Below are positions 37,214 through 49,970 of a stretch of 64,000 nucleotides of DNA, one piece after another; position 1 is the first letter of the stretch; the number at the start of each line of letters is the position of its first letter. The notes below the pieces were generated by a model that searched no databases, had not been told where the DNA came from, and saw nothing but the letters and a program-made list of their open reading frames with translations. This DNA comes from Plasmodium malariae (lineage: Eukaryota; Apicomplexa; Aconoidasida; Haemosporida; Plasmodiidae), in assembly GCF_900090045.1 (NCBI RefSeq), contig NC_041777.1, forward strand, positions 310,001 through 374,000, in the 5' to 3' direction. The position numbers and the translations under genes are program-made.

Positions 37214-38840
37214 TTTCCTTTATTTTTTGAAAACTTGAAACTGAATTTTCTCGTTTTTATATACATTCAAGCGCTGAACATATATATTGTGCCTAGACAC
37301 ATAATAAACGCATTAACACATACATGTAGTGTTACAAATACACGTACATATATGTGTGAAGTTAATACATACACGAAGGTGTCAAATTAACACGTCCATG
37401 TACGCGTACAAATGTATATACGGGCATATATACAACTCATTAGTAAATAAAAGATAAATTCAAAACATATTGCTACTGTTTGCTGCATGTATGTATGTAT
37501 GTATAGAAGAATGTACGTATGTACGCATGTACATTACGTAATATTCATTTTGGCACTACTTTACTACTTTCTCATTTTTATCTACCCTTTTTAGATAATA
37601 AAAAAATCGCTTAAAAAAGAAAGGTAAGAAAGAGCATTCATAGGAAAGAATAATAAAATTTATTTAATTACATGTAGTTATATACATATATATATATATA
37701 TGTATATTTTTATACATACTGTGTTAATGCAAGATATCCATTTTACATAATGCACGCTAAGTGCATGTTCATTATGCTGTAAAAGGAGGAAAAGAAGAGG
37801 CAAAGGCAGTTTACGCTTTTAGAAATAGTGAATGCGTGTGCATATAAAGCTATATATAAGTAAATAATTATTTCCTTTTGTACTTATATATATATATATA
37901 TATGTGCCACACTCATTATTTCCCCAAAAAAAAAAAAAAAAAAAAAAAATTTATCACCTGAATTGAAACAAACTGTCAGAATTTAAATAAAATTTTTGCT
38001 ATTACATGTACATCTCATAGCATATAATGGATGTCTCTTTTTTACTTACATTAGTTGTCTATTACGTCTTAAGAAATAGTTTTTATTCCTTTTTATCCTA
38101 TTTCATTTGTTTTTATCCTATTTCATTTGTTTTTATCGTATTTCATTTGTTTTTATCATATTTCATTTGTTTTTATCCTATTTCATTTGTTTTTATCTTA
38201 TTTCATTTGTTTTTATCTTATTTCATTTGTTTTTATTTCCTTTTATTTGTTTTTATACCTTTTTATTCTATTTGGTTTTACGTCATTCAGTTTTAATCTT
38301 TTTTTTTTTACTGCGTAATTCACTAAAGAACTATAATGCATGTAAGTGCTTTTGAATGTAAAAGCTTTTTCAGTATTCTGATCTGCGTAATTTTACATAT
38401 GTACATACGTGTATACATATATATGCATAAATACGTATATATATATATAGTATGTATATATATGTACTTATGTATACGTACATATACAAATTGTCCCCTG
38501 ACATTATAAATGAAACGTAATAAATATTGAAGTTAAAAAGAAAGAGTTAGCTTTTCAAGTTGTATAATAACCAGTATGTATATATAATAAGTTAGTTCCA
38601 ATGAATAAAATTAAACAGAAACACCAAACAAAAAAAAAAAAAAAAAAAAAAAGGAATACGAACAGAATTACCCTGTTCACTGTTCTACTTCATCCATAAT
38701 GATAAATATCCCCAACTGAACTAAAATATAAAGTTGATAAATACAAGCACTTGGCCTACTACAAGTGAAAAACAGCGAGTTATGGGAAGTTTTATTTATT
38801 TATATAAATTACTATTCTCATTTTTTTTAAGCGAACAGGG

Positions 38841-38880
<40 letters not shown>

Positions 38881-39239
38881 TGTAATATGGCATATGTGTT
38901 CATCATCATATGAGTAAAAAAAAAAAAAAAAAAGTCAACGATACACAGTTTCAGAATAAATTTTTTAATGTCATTTCGGTAACCTCTTTTTCTTTTTTGA
39001 ACCCCTTTTTTGTTTGTTTCTTTTCCTTTGTTTCGTTTCATTCCTTTTGTTTTTATTTTATTTTATTTTATTTTTATTTTATTTTTATTTTTTTATTTTT
39101 TACTTTTTTTTCATTAAATCGGTACTATTTAATTTTATCTTAAAATAGGCCATATATAAACACTTCAACAATTATAGCGAATTAATAAAAAATCAGTCCT
39201 TACGATTTTGTTATTTTTAAAGATTAATAAGAATTCATT

Positions 39240-39270
<31 letters not shown>

Positions 39271-40002
39271 CTTTATCTTTAAATTAATATATTTAAAAAT
39301 TAGGTAAATTTTTTATTTTTTTTTATTTTTATTCCTTTTTTTAAAGATAATATTTGCTTAAGGGATAAATTTCATTTTTTTGTTTTTTTTGCTGTTATTT
39401 TTCCCGCGATTTTAAATTATATCAGATCCGTATATATATGAGCATTAAATGCCATGTACGGCTGTATGCATAGATATATTATATGCATATATTATATATA
39501 CTTATTGTATAAGTGTATATTTATGTATATATGTATGTATTATATAAATATATAAATATATATAAGTATTCGCACGCATTAATAGTACTACATTGCGTCA
39601 TTTTGTGCTTCGTAGTCTAATCTTATGATATATAATATTATTATAAAGAAAAAAAAAAAAAAAAAAAAAGGAATTATTTAAACTGAATTCGAAAAAGCAG
39701 TCTTTTCTTTTTTCAATTCTTAGTGTTATATTATTATCTCCCCATGTATTTGTTAAAAGGGCGCGTTGTGCTCCTTTTAATGAAAGAGAGACCAAAAAAA
39801 AAAAAAGAAAAAATAAAATAACGTAAAATAAAATAAAAATAAAAAGAGGATAAACAGACCTCTTATACTTATGCCATCATTGTACGAATCATCATCATTG
39901 CCAAAACAACTTTACTGCGCTAAGCGCGCTATGGCTAAATTTAAACAAACCATTTTTCATTTTCATCTTTAAAAACAATTTTTTATTTTCGTTTTTAAAG
40001 GT
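37214..40002. other. divergent spacer, no gene seen
   Basis: 2.8 kb between the 5' ends of the sushi gene (-) and the 40003 gene (+). Holds a 20-bp repeat at 38088-38245, poly-A tracts near 37926-37949 and 38632-38651, and TA-rich stretches. A short frame at 39871 (MPSLYESSSLPKQLYCAKRA) has coding-like composition but no compatible donor to the next gene; I leave it as possible 5' UTR. Confidence 0.55.
38088..38245. repeat. 20-bp CCTATTTCATTTGTTTTTAT repeat
   Basis: Eight direct copies with single-base variation at the first position (CCTA, CGTA, CATA, CTTA). Three overlapping frames of Phe/Leu/Tyr-rich peptide come from this repeat. Confidence 0.85.
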
Positions 40003-41727
40003 ATGAAGGAATTAATAGGGAGGTCAAGGCACGAAAGGAAGTTGGACGGCATTTACAATAAACAAAGAGACTTGTTAATACATCATCATAAAAATAAAAA
40101 AACGAGTAGCAGTAGTGATATATATATAAATTTAAGCAAAAGAAAAGCAAATGAGTCTATACCTTTCCCCGAAATATATGAAAAGAAAAGAAAATATGAT
40201 AAAACATGTCTGACAGGTACACGAAGTGATTACAAAAATGAAGGGGAGAAGAATATATATTTAGGGAAATTGAACAAAGACGAAATATGTAGTAAAGTTA
40301 GTGAAAATAGTAACAGTATTACTCTATATAAAGGAATATATATTATACTATACAAACATATATATTCAAAAAATAAATTTGTTAAAAGCGTAAGTATTTT
40401 TATAAATTTATGTATGAATTATATGAATAACGAAAATAAAAAAATTTTTTTCTTTTCATTTAATAAAATATTAAATGTTTTCCATCAAAATTATTTATTA
40501 TATGATGATCATGAAAAAAAAAAAAATAATAATATTTATACCTTTTATAATAACAATGAGTTACATATAAAATGCATAATTTCTTTTTTCGATAAAATTG
40601 TAAATAAAATAATAGATGGTAGATTTATTATAAATTATACAACTGAAGAAAATGCTTCCCCGAGAGGGGATGGCCACTCCGATAAGTCCTCGTGCACAGA
40701 TATTCATAAAAATGGGCCTACTATTTCGGAGCAAAAGAAAAACAAATCCGAGAGGAGTAGCAGTAGAGACAGCAATAGCAGAAGCAATTGTAACAGTAAC
40801 AGTAACTGTAACAGAAGCAGTAGTAACAAAAACAGTAAGTCTCACTGGAACGAACAGGCATGTAAGGACCTGGTTCCCAACGGACGTAGTGGTAAGGATA
40901 GTCCAGCTAATACTACGACTTCCCTACTTGGAGACAAAAATGAAATAAAACAAAAAAAAATTTCAACAATAATATTAACGAAAGAGGAAAAAAAGTTTTT
41001 AAAGGCACTGAAAATTAAAATTTACTATTTAGTTATATTATTTAAGTTAAATGATAATTTTATTTTTAATAAATTGATGAGTATATATAGGCAAATTTTT
41101 GAGGATATACAAAAGGACTATGTCATGTTTGAGGAGAAGGGAATAATAAATGGTGTGCATTCTCCTATAAGATTAGAAGATAGATCAAATGAAAAAACCC
41201 AATTGAGCAATGAAGAGAATGAAGCAAAAGAAGACAAGGAAAACATTTTTAACAGGAAAAGTGTAGAGTGTCAAAGGAATGATACAGAAAAAGAAATGAA
41301 CAAATTAAAGGAAGAGAGCAAAGAAAAGGAAGACGAAGGAATGCATTACAATGACTTCCTCCTTCTTAAGGATGAGTGGGTCTTACCAAATGAGTATGAA
41401 ATTTTTAAAATGAAAAGAACAGCATTTGTTAAGTGTCTTTCTAATTTGTTTCATTTCATTAATATTAATTGGGCAAGAACTTTAGTTGAAAGCTTGCTGC
41501 AAGATGTGTATTTGAAAAAGTATATCTTCGACGGTTGTGATGAAATAATTATTGAAAATTTGCAATCATTAGTAAAAGCTAATATGAATAAAAGAAAAAA
41601 TAAGTATGAACAATCTAAAGTTTTGTCAATAGGGGAATCATTAAACCCCGTGGTTGATGCGCGCGATGAGAAAATTGTTTCATTGCATGGGACTCACGTT
41701 TGGTCGAACAAGCAGATGGAGCGCTAG
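40003..41727 (+). CDS. Plasmodium protein of unknown function
   Basis: Open frame of 574 residues that I do not recognise. The N terminus is basic (MKELIGRSRHERKLDG). A partly hydrophobic, structured-looking segment covers about residues 105-215. It is followed by a Ser/Asn/Cys-rich low-complexity stretch (about 220-310), a second folded-looking segment (about 325-375), a Glu/Lys linker, and a C-terminal region with FHFININWARTLVESLLQDV. No membrane span, signal peptide or enzyme motif is visible. The ATG follows a TTTTTAAAG acceptor-like site by two bases, so an upstream 5' exon or 5' UTR intron is possible. The end may also be spliced: a GTGCGG donor overlaps the stop, and a strong acceptor lies at 41970-41971. 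Confidence 0.75.
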   Translation: MKELIGRSRHERKLDGIYNKQRDLLIHHHKNKKTSSSSDIYINLSKRKANESIPFPEIYEKKRKYDKTCLTGTRSDYKNEGEKNIYLGKLNKDEICSKVSENSNSITLYKGIYIILYKHIYSKNKFVKSVSIFINLCMNYMNNENKKIFFFSFNKILNVFHQNYLLYDDHEKKKNNNIYTFYNNNELHIKCIISFFDKIVNKIIDGRFIINYTTEENASPRGDGHSDKSSCTDIHKNGPTISEQKKNKSERSSSRDSNSRSNCNSNSNCNRSSSNKNSKSHWNEQACKDLVPNGRSGKDSPANTTTSLLGDKNEIKQKKISTIILTKEEKKFLKALKIKIYYLVILFKLNDNFIFNKLMSIYRQIFEDIQKDYVMFEEKGIINGVHSPIRLEDRSNEKTQLSNEENEAKEDKENIFNRKSVECQRNDTEKEMNKLKEESKEKEDEGMHYNDFLLLKDEWVLPNEYEIFKMKRTAFVKCLSNLFHFININWARTLVESLLQDVYLKKYIFDGCDEIIIENLQSLVKANMNKRKNKYEQSKVLSIGESLNPVVDARDEKIVSLHGTHVWSNKQMER

Positions 41728-41971
41728 TGCGGACGTACCTGTGCATGCGCACGCACATGTGCGTATTATATGTATATACAAATATATATTTACATATATA
41801 TATAAGCAAATCGCATATTCGTACACACACATATAAATAGCATAAATAGAATAGTATGTATGACACACCACATACATATTTATGAATCGCAAATATGTAA
41901 TGATAGTAGAATATACATATATATACATATATGCAAGTGTATTAAAATTTTTTTTTTTTTTTTTTTTAAAG

Positions 41972-42468
41972 CCTTACGCATTGTATATCTCCCAGTGCAG
42001 TTACCCATGCCCCAACTGTTAGCGACCAATTCGGTGATATGCACTTTTATATAAATATAATCTCACTTGGGATACCCTCAGCTTGATGCATAAATGTGTT
42101 TATATATATATATATATTTATTTATTTATTTATATGTATACATGATAACTGCATATTATTCATAAAATTCTGACCATATCATTTGACGTCTTCCTTTTCA
42201 TTTTGAATATTTTTATTGCATTTTTACACTAATTTGCTTTCATAAATTTAACTTTTATTTTTTTGTTTTTAATATGATTTTGCATTATCAAAAGGAGAGA
42301 GGGAGGGGCATATGTTTCTTTACTAAAAGGATTAAATGGGCCTTAACAAATTTAAATAGTGATATAAAAATAATAAGAGCATTGTACATGAGTCATAAGG
42401 AAAGCCCCAATAATAGTAGTAGCCGTGGTAACCGCAGCATCCGTAGGAACGCTTTTGCTAAAGTGTAA
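41972..42468 (+). other. candidate exons of uncertain parentage
   Basis: A long poly-T followed by TTTAAAG gives a strong acceptor at 41970-41971. After it, two frames stay open: LRIVYLPVQLPMPQLLATNS up to a GTGATA donor, or LTHCISPSAVTHAP through to a stop at 42084-42086, which could be joined in phase to a GTGCGG donor at 41727. Further on, 42274-42468 encodes up to 64 residues (KERGRGICFFTKRIKWAL, ending NRSIRRNAFAKV) with codon usage richer in G and C than the surroundings. They may be 3' exons of the 40003 gene or a separate small gene. I cannot decide from sequence. Confidence 0.35.
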
Positions 42469-42749
42469 ACGTTTATTCATGTTAAGTTTTGCTTTCGAAA
42501 TTTAAAAATACATAAAACAAAATTTAAAAAAAAAAAAAAAAAAAAAAAGGAAAAAAGGAAGGAAAGACGCTAATATATTATAAAATAAAAGAACAATAAA
42601 ATTTGGGGAATGAAAAAAAAAAAGCTACGGATATGCATTTTACGTATAGCTTTACATGGAAATATAACACAAATACATTAACATGCATGGGCATGCTCTG
42701 ACATGTAAAAACATATATTTATATGTATATACACACACATATACATAAA

Positions 42750-42790
<41 letters not shown>

Positions 42791-42804
42791 TTATATGTAT
42801 ACAT

Positions 42805-43446
42805 AGCGTACATACGCCAAAATGGAACAACATTGTACGGAGCAAAAAAAGACCTCCATATGTGAACCACGTACATAACGTGGGAATTATTAAAAGTTGA
42901 ACACTCGTACGTATTCAAAGATCCATACAAAAACACATGCGTAAATACATCATGCGCAATGTCGATTTTCTTAAAAAATTAAAATGCTTATAAATTTGAA
43001 ATGGAGCAAGTAGGAGTAAACATTCGCACGTGTACATATACATATATATGTGTATATATGCATACACATGTGCATAATCGCACCCACGTACGCTCTTTTA
43101 TTTTTTCTCCCTTGTAAACACCAATGTACTTCCTCTTCTCGCAACTGCTAAGATTTAATAGCACTACAACCTTTACTCGTATACTGTATATGTATAATAC
43201 TCGTAACACATACCTAAGATAACAGATAATCTCAAGAGAAATGGCCCTATCGGTTCTTCATGTACGGAATATTTACTTATTTCCCAAAGTACACGCAATA
43301 CCGTAATGATGTAGTACTATAGTATTGTAATACCGTAATATTGTAATATGGTAGGTATATACTATATATTGTTCAATTCAATTTTTACCTACACAACATA
43401 CCCCACCAGGCACAGAACGTTTCATATGGTTCATCAACTCTAACGC
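42805..43446 (-). other. candidate multi-exon small gene, minus strand
   Basis: Four stretches with splice-like ends join in phase: 43446-43389 (VRVDEPYETFCAWWGMLCR; acceptor CCCTTTAG, donor GTAAAA), 43246-43214 (AISLEIICYL; donor GTATGT), 43147-43084 (SCEKRKYIGVYKGEKIKERT; donor GTGCGA) and 42969 to about 42805 (KIDIAHDVFTHVFLYGSLNT onward). No start codon exon is evident in the 120 bp before the V-ATPase B stop. It may therefore be a short gene with a tiny first exon, a spliced 3' extension of the V-ATPase B transcript, or chance. The peptides match no family I know. Confidence 0.35.
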
Positions 43447-43566
43447 CTAAAGGGATATGAGACTATACATATTTCTTCCCATTTCCTTTCATTTCTTCTC
43501 GTTTCTTCTCGTTTCTTCCCATTTCATTCCCTTTGGTGGTCTTACATTCCCCACAGCTTACTCCCC

Positions 43567-45334
43567 TCAATTCGCGTGATGACGTGGGTAATATTTCGAC
43601 AAAATATCGGACTTAATTTTTTTCAACATATCTTCTGGGAATATTCTTAATAATTCCCAAGCAATATCTAAAGACTGAAAAATATCTCTACACTCATATG
43701 TATTTTGTGTAATAAATCTTTTTTCAAATTTATCTAAAAATTCCAGGTATAATATATCATCATTTGATAGTGCTTCTTCACCAATAACCGCTTTCATTGC
43801 TTTAACATCTTGAGCTATCGCGTAATTACTATATAACTGGTCAGACACATAAGGATGATCTATTCTTGTCATGTTCTGACCAATACCACTTTTCATTAGT
43901 CGCGATAAAGATGGTAATACATTAATAGGTGGATAAATTTGCCTATTATATAAATTTCTATCAACAAATATTTGTCCTTCTGTTATGTACCCTGTTAAAT
44001 CTGGTATGGGATGTGTAATATCATCATTTGGCATTGTAAGAATAGGAAATTGGGTTATACTACCATTTCTTCCTTCTACTCTACCTGCTCGTTCGTAAAT
44101 TGTTGATAAATCACTATACATATAACCTGGATATCCTCTTCTACCTGGTACTTCCTCCCTTGCAGATGAAACTTCTCTTAACGCATCAGCATATGATGAC
44201 ATATCTGTTAAAATTACAAAAACATGCATTTCTTTTTCAAAAGCTAAATATTCAGCTGTTGTTAATGCTATTCTTGGAGTTAAAATTCTTTCTATAGTTG
44301 GGTCATTTGCTAAATTTAAAAATAAACATACTCTTTCCATTTTTCCATTTTCTTCAAAATCTTGCCTAAAATATCTTGCAGTTTCCATATTAACACCCAT
44401 TGCACCAAAAACTACAGCAAAATTATCATCCGAATGATCTAATACATCTTTTCCTTGGACTAATGATGCCTGTCTACATATTTGTGCTCCTATTTCATTA
44501 TGTGGTAAACCAGCTGCACTAAATAAGGGGATTTTCTGACCCCTTACTATACTGTTCATAACATCAATTGTTGAAATCCCTGTTTGAATCATTTCTTTTG
44601 GATACACTCGACATTGAGGATTAATTGGATTTCCATTAATATCTAAATAATCATCAGCTAATATATTTGGACCTTTATCAATTGGTTTACCACTACCATT
44701 AAAAACTCTTCCAAGCATTTCATCACTCATTGGCATTTTTAATATATCACCACTTACTTCCACATAGCTATTTTTATTATCTATACCACTTGTTCCTTCA
44801 AAAACTTGAATAACTGCTTTTTTTCCACATACTTCTAGTATTTGCCCCTGCCTTTCTGTGTTATCACTCAAATGTATCGTTACAATTTCAGAATATTTTG
44901 GAAATTTTACATCTTCTATAATTACTAAAGGACCCTGCACACCTGCACATTATAGGAAGCGGGAGGGGAGAAAAAAAAAAAAAAATTATGAACAATTAAT
45001 GTAAATATATAAAAAAATATTTTACACACACGTAAAAATGTTCGCTTTTTCGTTTTTAAATGGGTATATACAATGTATTAACACAAGGAATGAAATCTTA
45101 AAGCGGAAAAAATGCAGGAGTTACACTAAGATGCACTACAAACTTGAAAATATGCATATATATAAACATACATACATATATACACACGCGAATTTGTATA
45201 CAAATACATACGCGTTCAGGTGTACCTGAAATGGTTTTGTACTCAAGCCTTGGGCATACTCTGTAGTCCCTCACAGCGGCAAGCGCGTTTACACGCGATG
45301 CCTCTACTTTGGTATTTATGGTACCTTTGCTCAT
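43567..45334 (-). CDS. V-type proton ATPase subunit B
   Basis: Non-catalytic nucleotide-binding subunit of the V1 head, which with subunit A forms the hexamer that hydrolyses ATP to acidify the digestive vacuole, other organelles and the parasite surface. Two exons, 45334-45226 and 44942-43567, joined in phase 1 (donor GTACAC, acceptor TGTGCAG), give 494 residues, the usual family length. The frame contains family blocks such as [40 protein letters not shown] and [20 protein letters not shown], and the chain ends KYYPRHHAN. It is highly conserved and less low-complexity than its neighbours. Divergent from the Pfs16-type gene across 4.7 kb. Confidence 0.97.
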
Positions 45335-46021
45335 ATTTTTTATTTCAAAATTAAAATAACTATGACATATACGTATGTATATATATATATGGGTACATGT
45401 ATAAGTGTAAATAGGTGAGCGGGTAAGTATATGTATATGTATATATATATGTATATGTAAATAAAATTACCCTCATAACTTGCAATAACACACAACTAAA
45501 GTATCAGATGCATAAAATTATAACATACGTATACATATATATATGTATACATATGTATATATATATATGTTTATGCTTACTTATGTATGTATTACTGTGA
45601 GCTGTAAAGTTATAGCTATTATATATATATATATATATTCATTTATTTTCAGTATGTGTATGTCCCCTCATGAGATGTATTATTGTAAATGCAAATTTAT
45701 AATTATCCTTGCATTAGTACATATCAAGGGATTTACATAAAAGAAATAGAACTGCGTTAAACACAAATAAAAAGGATTTAACATAGGGAATAATCTATTA
45801 TAATAAAAATTAAAAAAGAAAAAAAAAAAATTATGTACTATTCTCCATATACACATATATTAAATAATTAAATGTAATTATTGTAGATAAACACAATTAC
45901 TTTCCCCCTTTTAAATATATATTTCTCCAAAAATAGTTTAAAGAATAAATTAAGAAAAGGATAATGAAAAAAAAAAAATATAAAAAAAAATAATGCTTTA
46001 AAAGGGAAAAAAAAAAAAAAA

Positions 46022-46230
46022 TTTAAATGAAAATATAAAATAAGATATAAAAAAATATAAAAAAATGTAAAATAAAATAAATTATAAAAAAATATAAAAT
46101 AAGATATAAAAAAATATAAAAAAATGTAAAATAAAATAAATTATAAAAAAATATAAAATAAAATATAAAAAAATGTAAAAAAATATAACAAAATGAAACA
46201 TAATGAAACAAAATATAACAAAATATAACA
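46022..46230. repeat. A-rich tandem repeat (AAAATATAAAATAAGATATA type)
   Basis: Roughly three copies of a unit of about 60 bp built from AAAATATAA, AAAATGTAA and AAATAAATTAT modules, decaying into AACAAAAT units. Confidence 0.75.
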
Positions 46231-47054
46231 AAATAAAACTACATAAAAAAACTAAGTGTATTCCTGAAATATGTAATTATTTTTTAGTTCTGCATTTAAT
46301 TATAAATGCGTATTTCTTTTTTCTTTTTTTTTTTTCATTGTGACATGTGTATGGATATTTATATGTACTTATTATTAATACACTAAAGTATAAGTGAAAA
46401 ACCATTTTAATTAGTAGCAATCTTTGAGCTTTACTGATAATCAAATATTATACATTCATGCAGTTCTTATTTTATTATATCTTTGTTTCAGCCTTTTTTT
46501 CCTTTTTGAAAAAAATTTCGAACACTATTGATATTTGTACGTTCTTGTACTTTTATTTTCATGATTAAATTATTTTGATGCTCCATTGATACATTTCATT
46601 TTTATGCTGCATTTTTCAATTTAAGCGAATGGTATATTCTATCAATATGCCATATATGTGCTCATTTATATGTATATGAATGCTCAAGAGCAGTTACCCA
46701 TTAGCCTTTACTAGTACCTATATATATATATATATATACGTAGAGGTATGTACATATGAACATAAAACTACAATCCTTTTACATCCCTTGTTCTGTACTC
46801 ATTTTCTGAGCGTCGAAATTTTCTTAGGCCAAATTTAAAAGCGACTTATGTGCCGTTATTTTTGTTTGACCGTTTAGTATTTTTTGTTAAAAACTTATAT
46901 ATATTGGTAATTGTGTGCAAATACATTCACACGTAGATAAACATATATATTTATATATGTATGCATGTACGTATGTATGTATCATTTTTTATGTTGAGTA
47001 ATTTTCACGCTTAAGTTTATATGGATATGTTGATTGGTTATTCCCACATACAAA

Positions 47055-47155
47055 AAAAAGGAAAAACGGAAAAAAGGAAAAACGGAAAAATGGAAAAACG
47101 GAAAAATGGAAAAACGGAAAAATGGAAAAACGGAAAAATGGAAAAACGGAAAAAG
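47055..47155. repeat. 16-bp GGAAAAACGGAAAAAT repeat
   Basis: About six tandem copies of a purine-only (apart from C and T at single sites) 16-bp unit, giving a strongly strand-asymmetric block. Confidence 0.85.
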
Positions 47156-48710
47156 CTAATACAAAGGCTTACCCTTATACCCTTTTATTATTGAGATGTA
47201 TGTTTTACAAAATAAAATGTACTATTCCCCTTTTCCCCTAAAAATAGCTATACATTCGTGTAACACAAATTTGTGTGACAGAAAAAATTAAGTTTATAGA
47301 AGAAAAAAAAGAAAAAGAAAAAGACAACGAATAAGATGGAAAACAAGCAGAACTACAGACTTTTACTTGATGAAAAGAAAAAAGGAAAAGATATAACAAA
47401 TATAAGGGTATAAATAAATAAGCACTGTATCATAATGAGAGGTGTTTTAAAATGGTTCAATAGAAATTCTTTGTGTTATTTTATTTTATTTATTATTATT
47501 TTTTTTTTGTGTGTAATATTAAGATCACCATAGGTAGTGCATACATGTTCTTTTTCATTGCTAATTATATAAGAAATATGAAAATGGGGAACATATAATT
47601 TTTTTCTTTATTTTATATTATTATATGTTTTTTACACTTGTATTTTATGCTTTCCCTGTAAGTTTTAATACATAGCAATTAAAATAGCGCTAATGTGGAA
47701 CTTTTTATTTGCCTAGGTTAATTTTTTTTTTTTTTTAAATTTTCCTGAATTGTTCAGGAAAAAACAGTAAAGGAAAATTTCCTCGTAAATTGCCTATACA
47801 AAAGGCAGTTCTGTGCTTAACTGTCATTAAATGAAAAGTTACGCTCAAATGTTATAGTATATAAGGGGCATGAAATATAACACATGTATATATATTTATA
47901 TGTACGTATGTATGTATGTATAAATGTATATATACATATATATGTATGCATGTATATATGTATGCGAGGGTGTATAATAATGCGTATGCTTAATATAATA
48001 CGGTTGGTCATACATGAAAACCTCGAAATAACAATCGTTTAGTAATAAATTAAGCTTGAACAGTTTTTACATGTTAATACACTGAATACCTTTCCATTTA
48101 AACAAATTCTTTTTTTTTTCTTTTTTGAGAGAGGGGGGGAGGTTCTCACTGATAATATACTGTGAAATTTTATAGATATGAATTAAATCTGTTTAATATC
48201 CTGAGCATAATGTGTGTCAAGTTTAAGTTTTAACAAATAAAAGAAAGATATAGTTCTCCAAGGAAGAAAAAATGCAGACCTTTTTAAATGTACAATAAAA
48301 CTGCGTTTTTAGAAAATACAAAATAGTGCGATAATGGCTGTCTATTAAGTTTCACATAAGTATGAGTATATTTTATACATATAAATATGGGTACAGAGGG
48401 TAAAAAAAGTGTTTTGTTTTTTTGTTTTTTTCGTTTCTAAATAAAATCTGACACATACTATAGTATATAAGTATATCTATTCAATTAATGAGTTCCCATT
48501 TTATTTGGGATAAATATACGAAAAAACAGAAGAAAAAAAAAATATCTAATTATATTTTATATTAATACTATATAATGTGAAATATATTCTTTGTGATACT
48601 TTTATTGATGTAAGAAGAGAAAAGTGTACGTAAAAAATTTAACATAGGAAATGTGCTTTGCTCATGTGTGAGCTTTTACGTGTGTACTCGTAAATATAGA
48701 CATACATACA

Positions 48711-48880
48711 TGTATATACAGTACACACATATATATACAGTACACACATATATATACAGTGCACACATATATATACAGTACAAACATATATATACAGTGC
48801 ACACATATATATACAGTACACACATATATATACAGTACACACATATATATACAGTACACACATATATATACAGTACACCC
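48711..48880 (+). promoter_or_regulatory. 19-bp repeat array carrying GTACAC motifs
   Basis: Nine copies at exact 19-bp spacing (motif starts at 48721, 48740, 48759, 48778, 48797, 48816, 48835, 48854 and 48873). Six copies carry GTACAC, two carry GTGCAC and one GTACAA, in a TATATATACA context. GTACAC is the reverse complement of GTGTAC, which fits the GnGTAC/GTACnC motif reported for AP2-G, the gametocyte commitment regulator. The array lies about 1.2-1.3 kb upstream of the Pfs16-type start codon. The regulatory role is inference; it may be only a minisatellite. Confidence 0.35.
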
Positions 48881-49964
48881 ATATACTTAAACATACTTAT
48901 AAATTCCTATACATACACATATAAACATGTGCGCATTGTATAAAATTATGTTAATTTAGAACAAAAAAACAAAAAAAATGATTTTAAAACTTTGCGACGT
49001 TTTTTTATAAGAAAATAAGCCCCTTTTGCGCATTTTCTATTATGAACGAGAAATGATATTATAAAAGAAGAAAATCAGCCCCCACATATATATAGTATAT
49101 ATAAATATATACAAACATATGTGTATATATACACAAAATTTCTATAAATGTCCGTATAAAAAACCATATGAGTAAAAAAATAGAGTGTATAATTTTTATT
49201 TTGGTGATGTCGTACCTACACTTGTAAAAAAAAAAAATAAAAAGTATAAAATACATACGCATCATAAAAAAAAAATGTATGTATATAAATACATGCACAT
49301 ATATACACATGTACACACATGAATATGTACATAATATATATACATATATATATATATATTTTTTTTACGGAAACGGGGAAACAGCTATTAGACATGGTAA
49401 AAAAAAAAAAAAAAAATGCAAATAGGAAATGGAAAACTAGAAGTACTACTGTTTTAAGATATTATAATATAACTCTTTCCTACTGTTCTATATCACAAAT
49501 TAGTGATATGTGTATATATATATACATATATATAAATGCATGTTCGATTTTGCATTTTTTTTTTTTCTTTAAAATTTCATTTTGCTAGTTAATTGGAATT
49601 ATATATTTGAATAACTTTTTTTTTTTTTTTTTTTTTTTTTTTCTCTCTACACTAATAATTGACGATACACACTGTCATTTAATGTGTAATTTGATATAAT
49701 TTAACAATATCATTCGGGAAAATATTTAAAAAATTGTTTATTTTTTATAATTATTTCTTTATTTTATGAAACATTCCTTATGTTTCTTCACTGATTATTC
49801 AATATATTACAATTTAGTACACTAAAAATTAAAATATTTCATTACACATATATAAATATAAATATATAAATATAAATATATAAATATAAATATATAAATA
49901 TAAATATATAAATATAAATATATAAATATAAATATAAATATATATATATTATATATATATATAT

Positions 49965-49970
49965 GTACAC
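49965..49970 (+). promoter_or_regulatory. GTACAC motif near Pfs16-type start
   Basis: A single AP2-G-like GTACAC 73 bp before the ATG. CA/TA-rich spacers in this genome contain this hexamer often, so by itself it is weak. Confidence 0.2.

Larger units (their letters stand above)
41728..43566. other. spacer with candidate unplaced exons
   Basis: Between the 3' end of the 40003 gene (+) and V-ATPase B (-). Besides TA runs and a poly-A near 42525-42548 it contains several stretches that look like exons on each strand: 41972-42086 and 42274-42468 on plus, and 42805-43446 on minus. These are listed separately. Confidence 0.5.

Noticed and set aside
48639..48943. CRISPR-like or coding interpretation of the 19-bp array
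   Set aside because: The repeats are directly contiguous with no unique spacers, the host is a eukaryote, and the Cys/Tyr/Ile frames are artefacts of the repeat.
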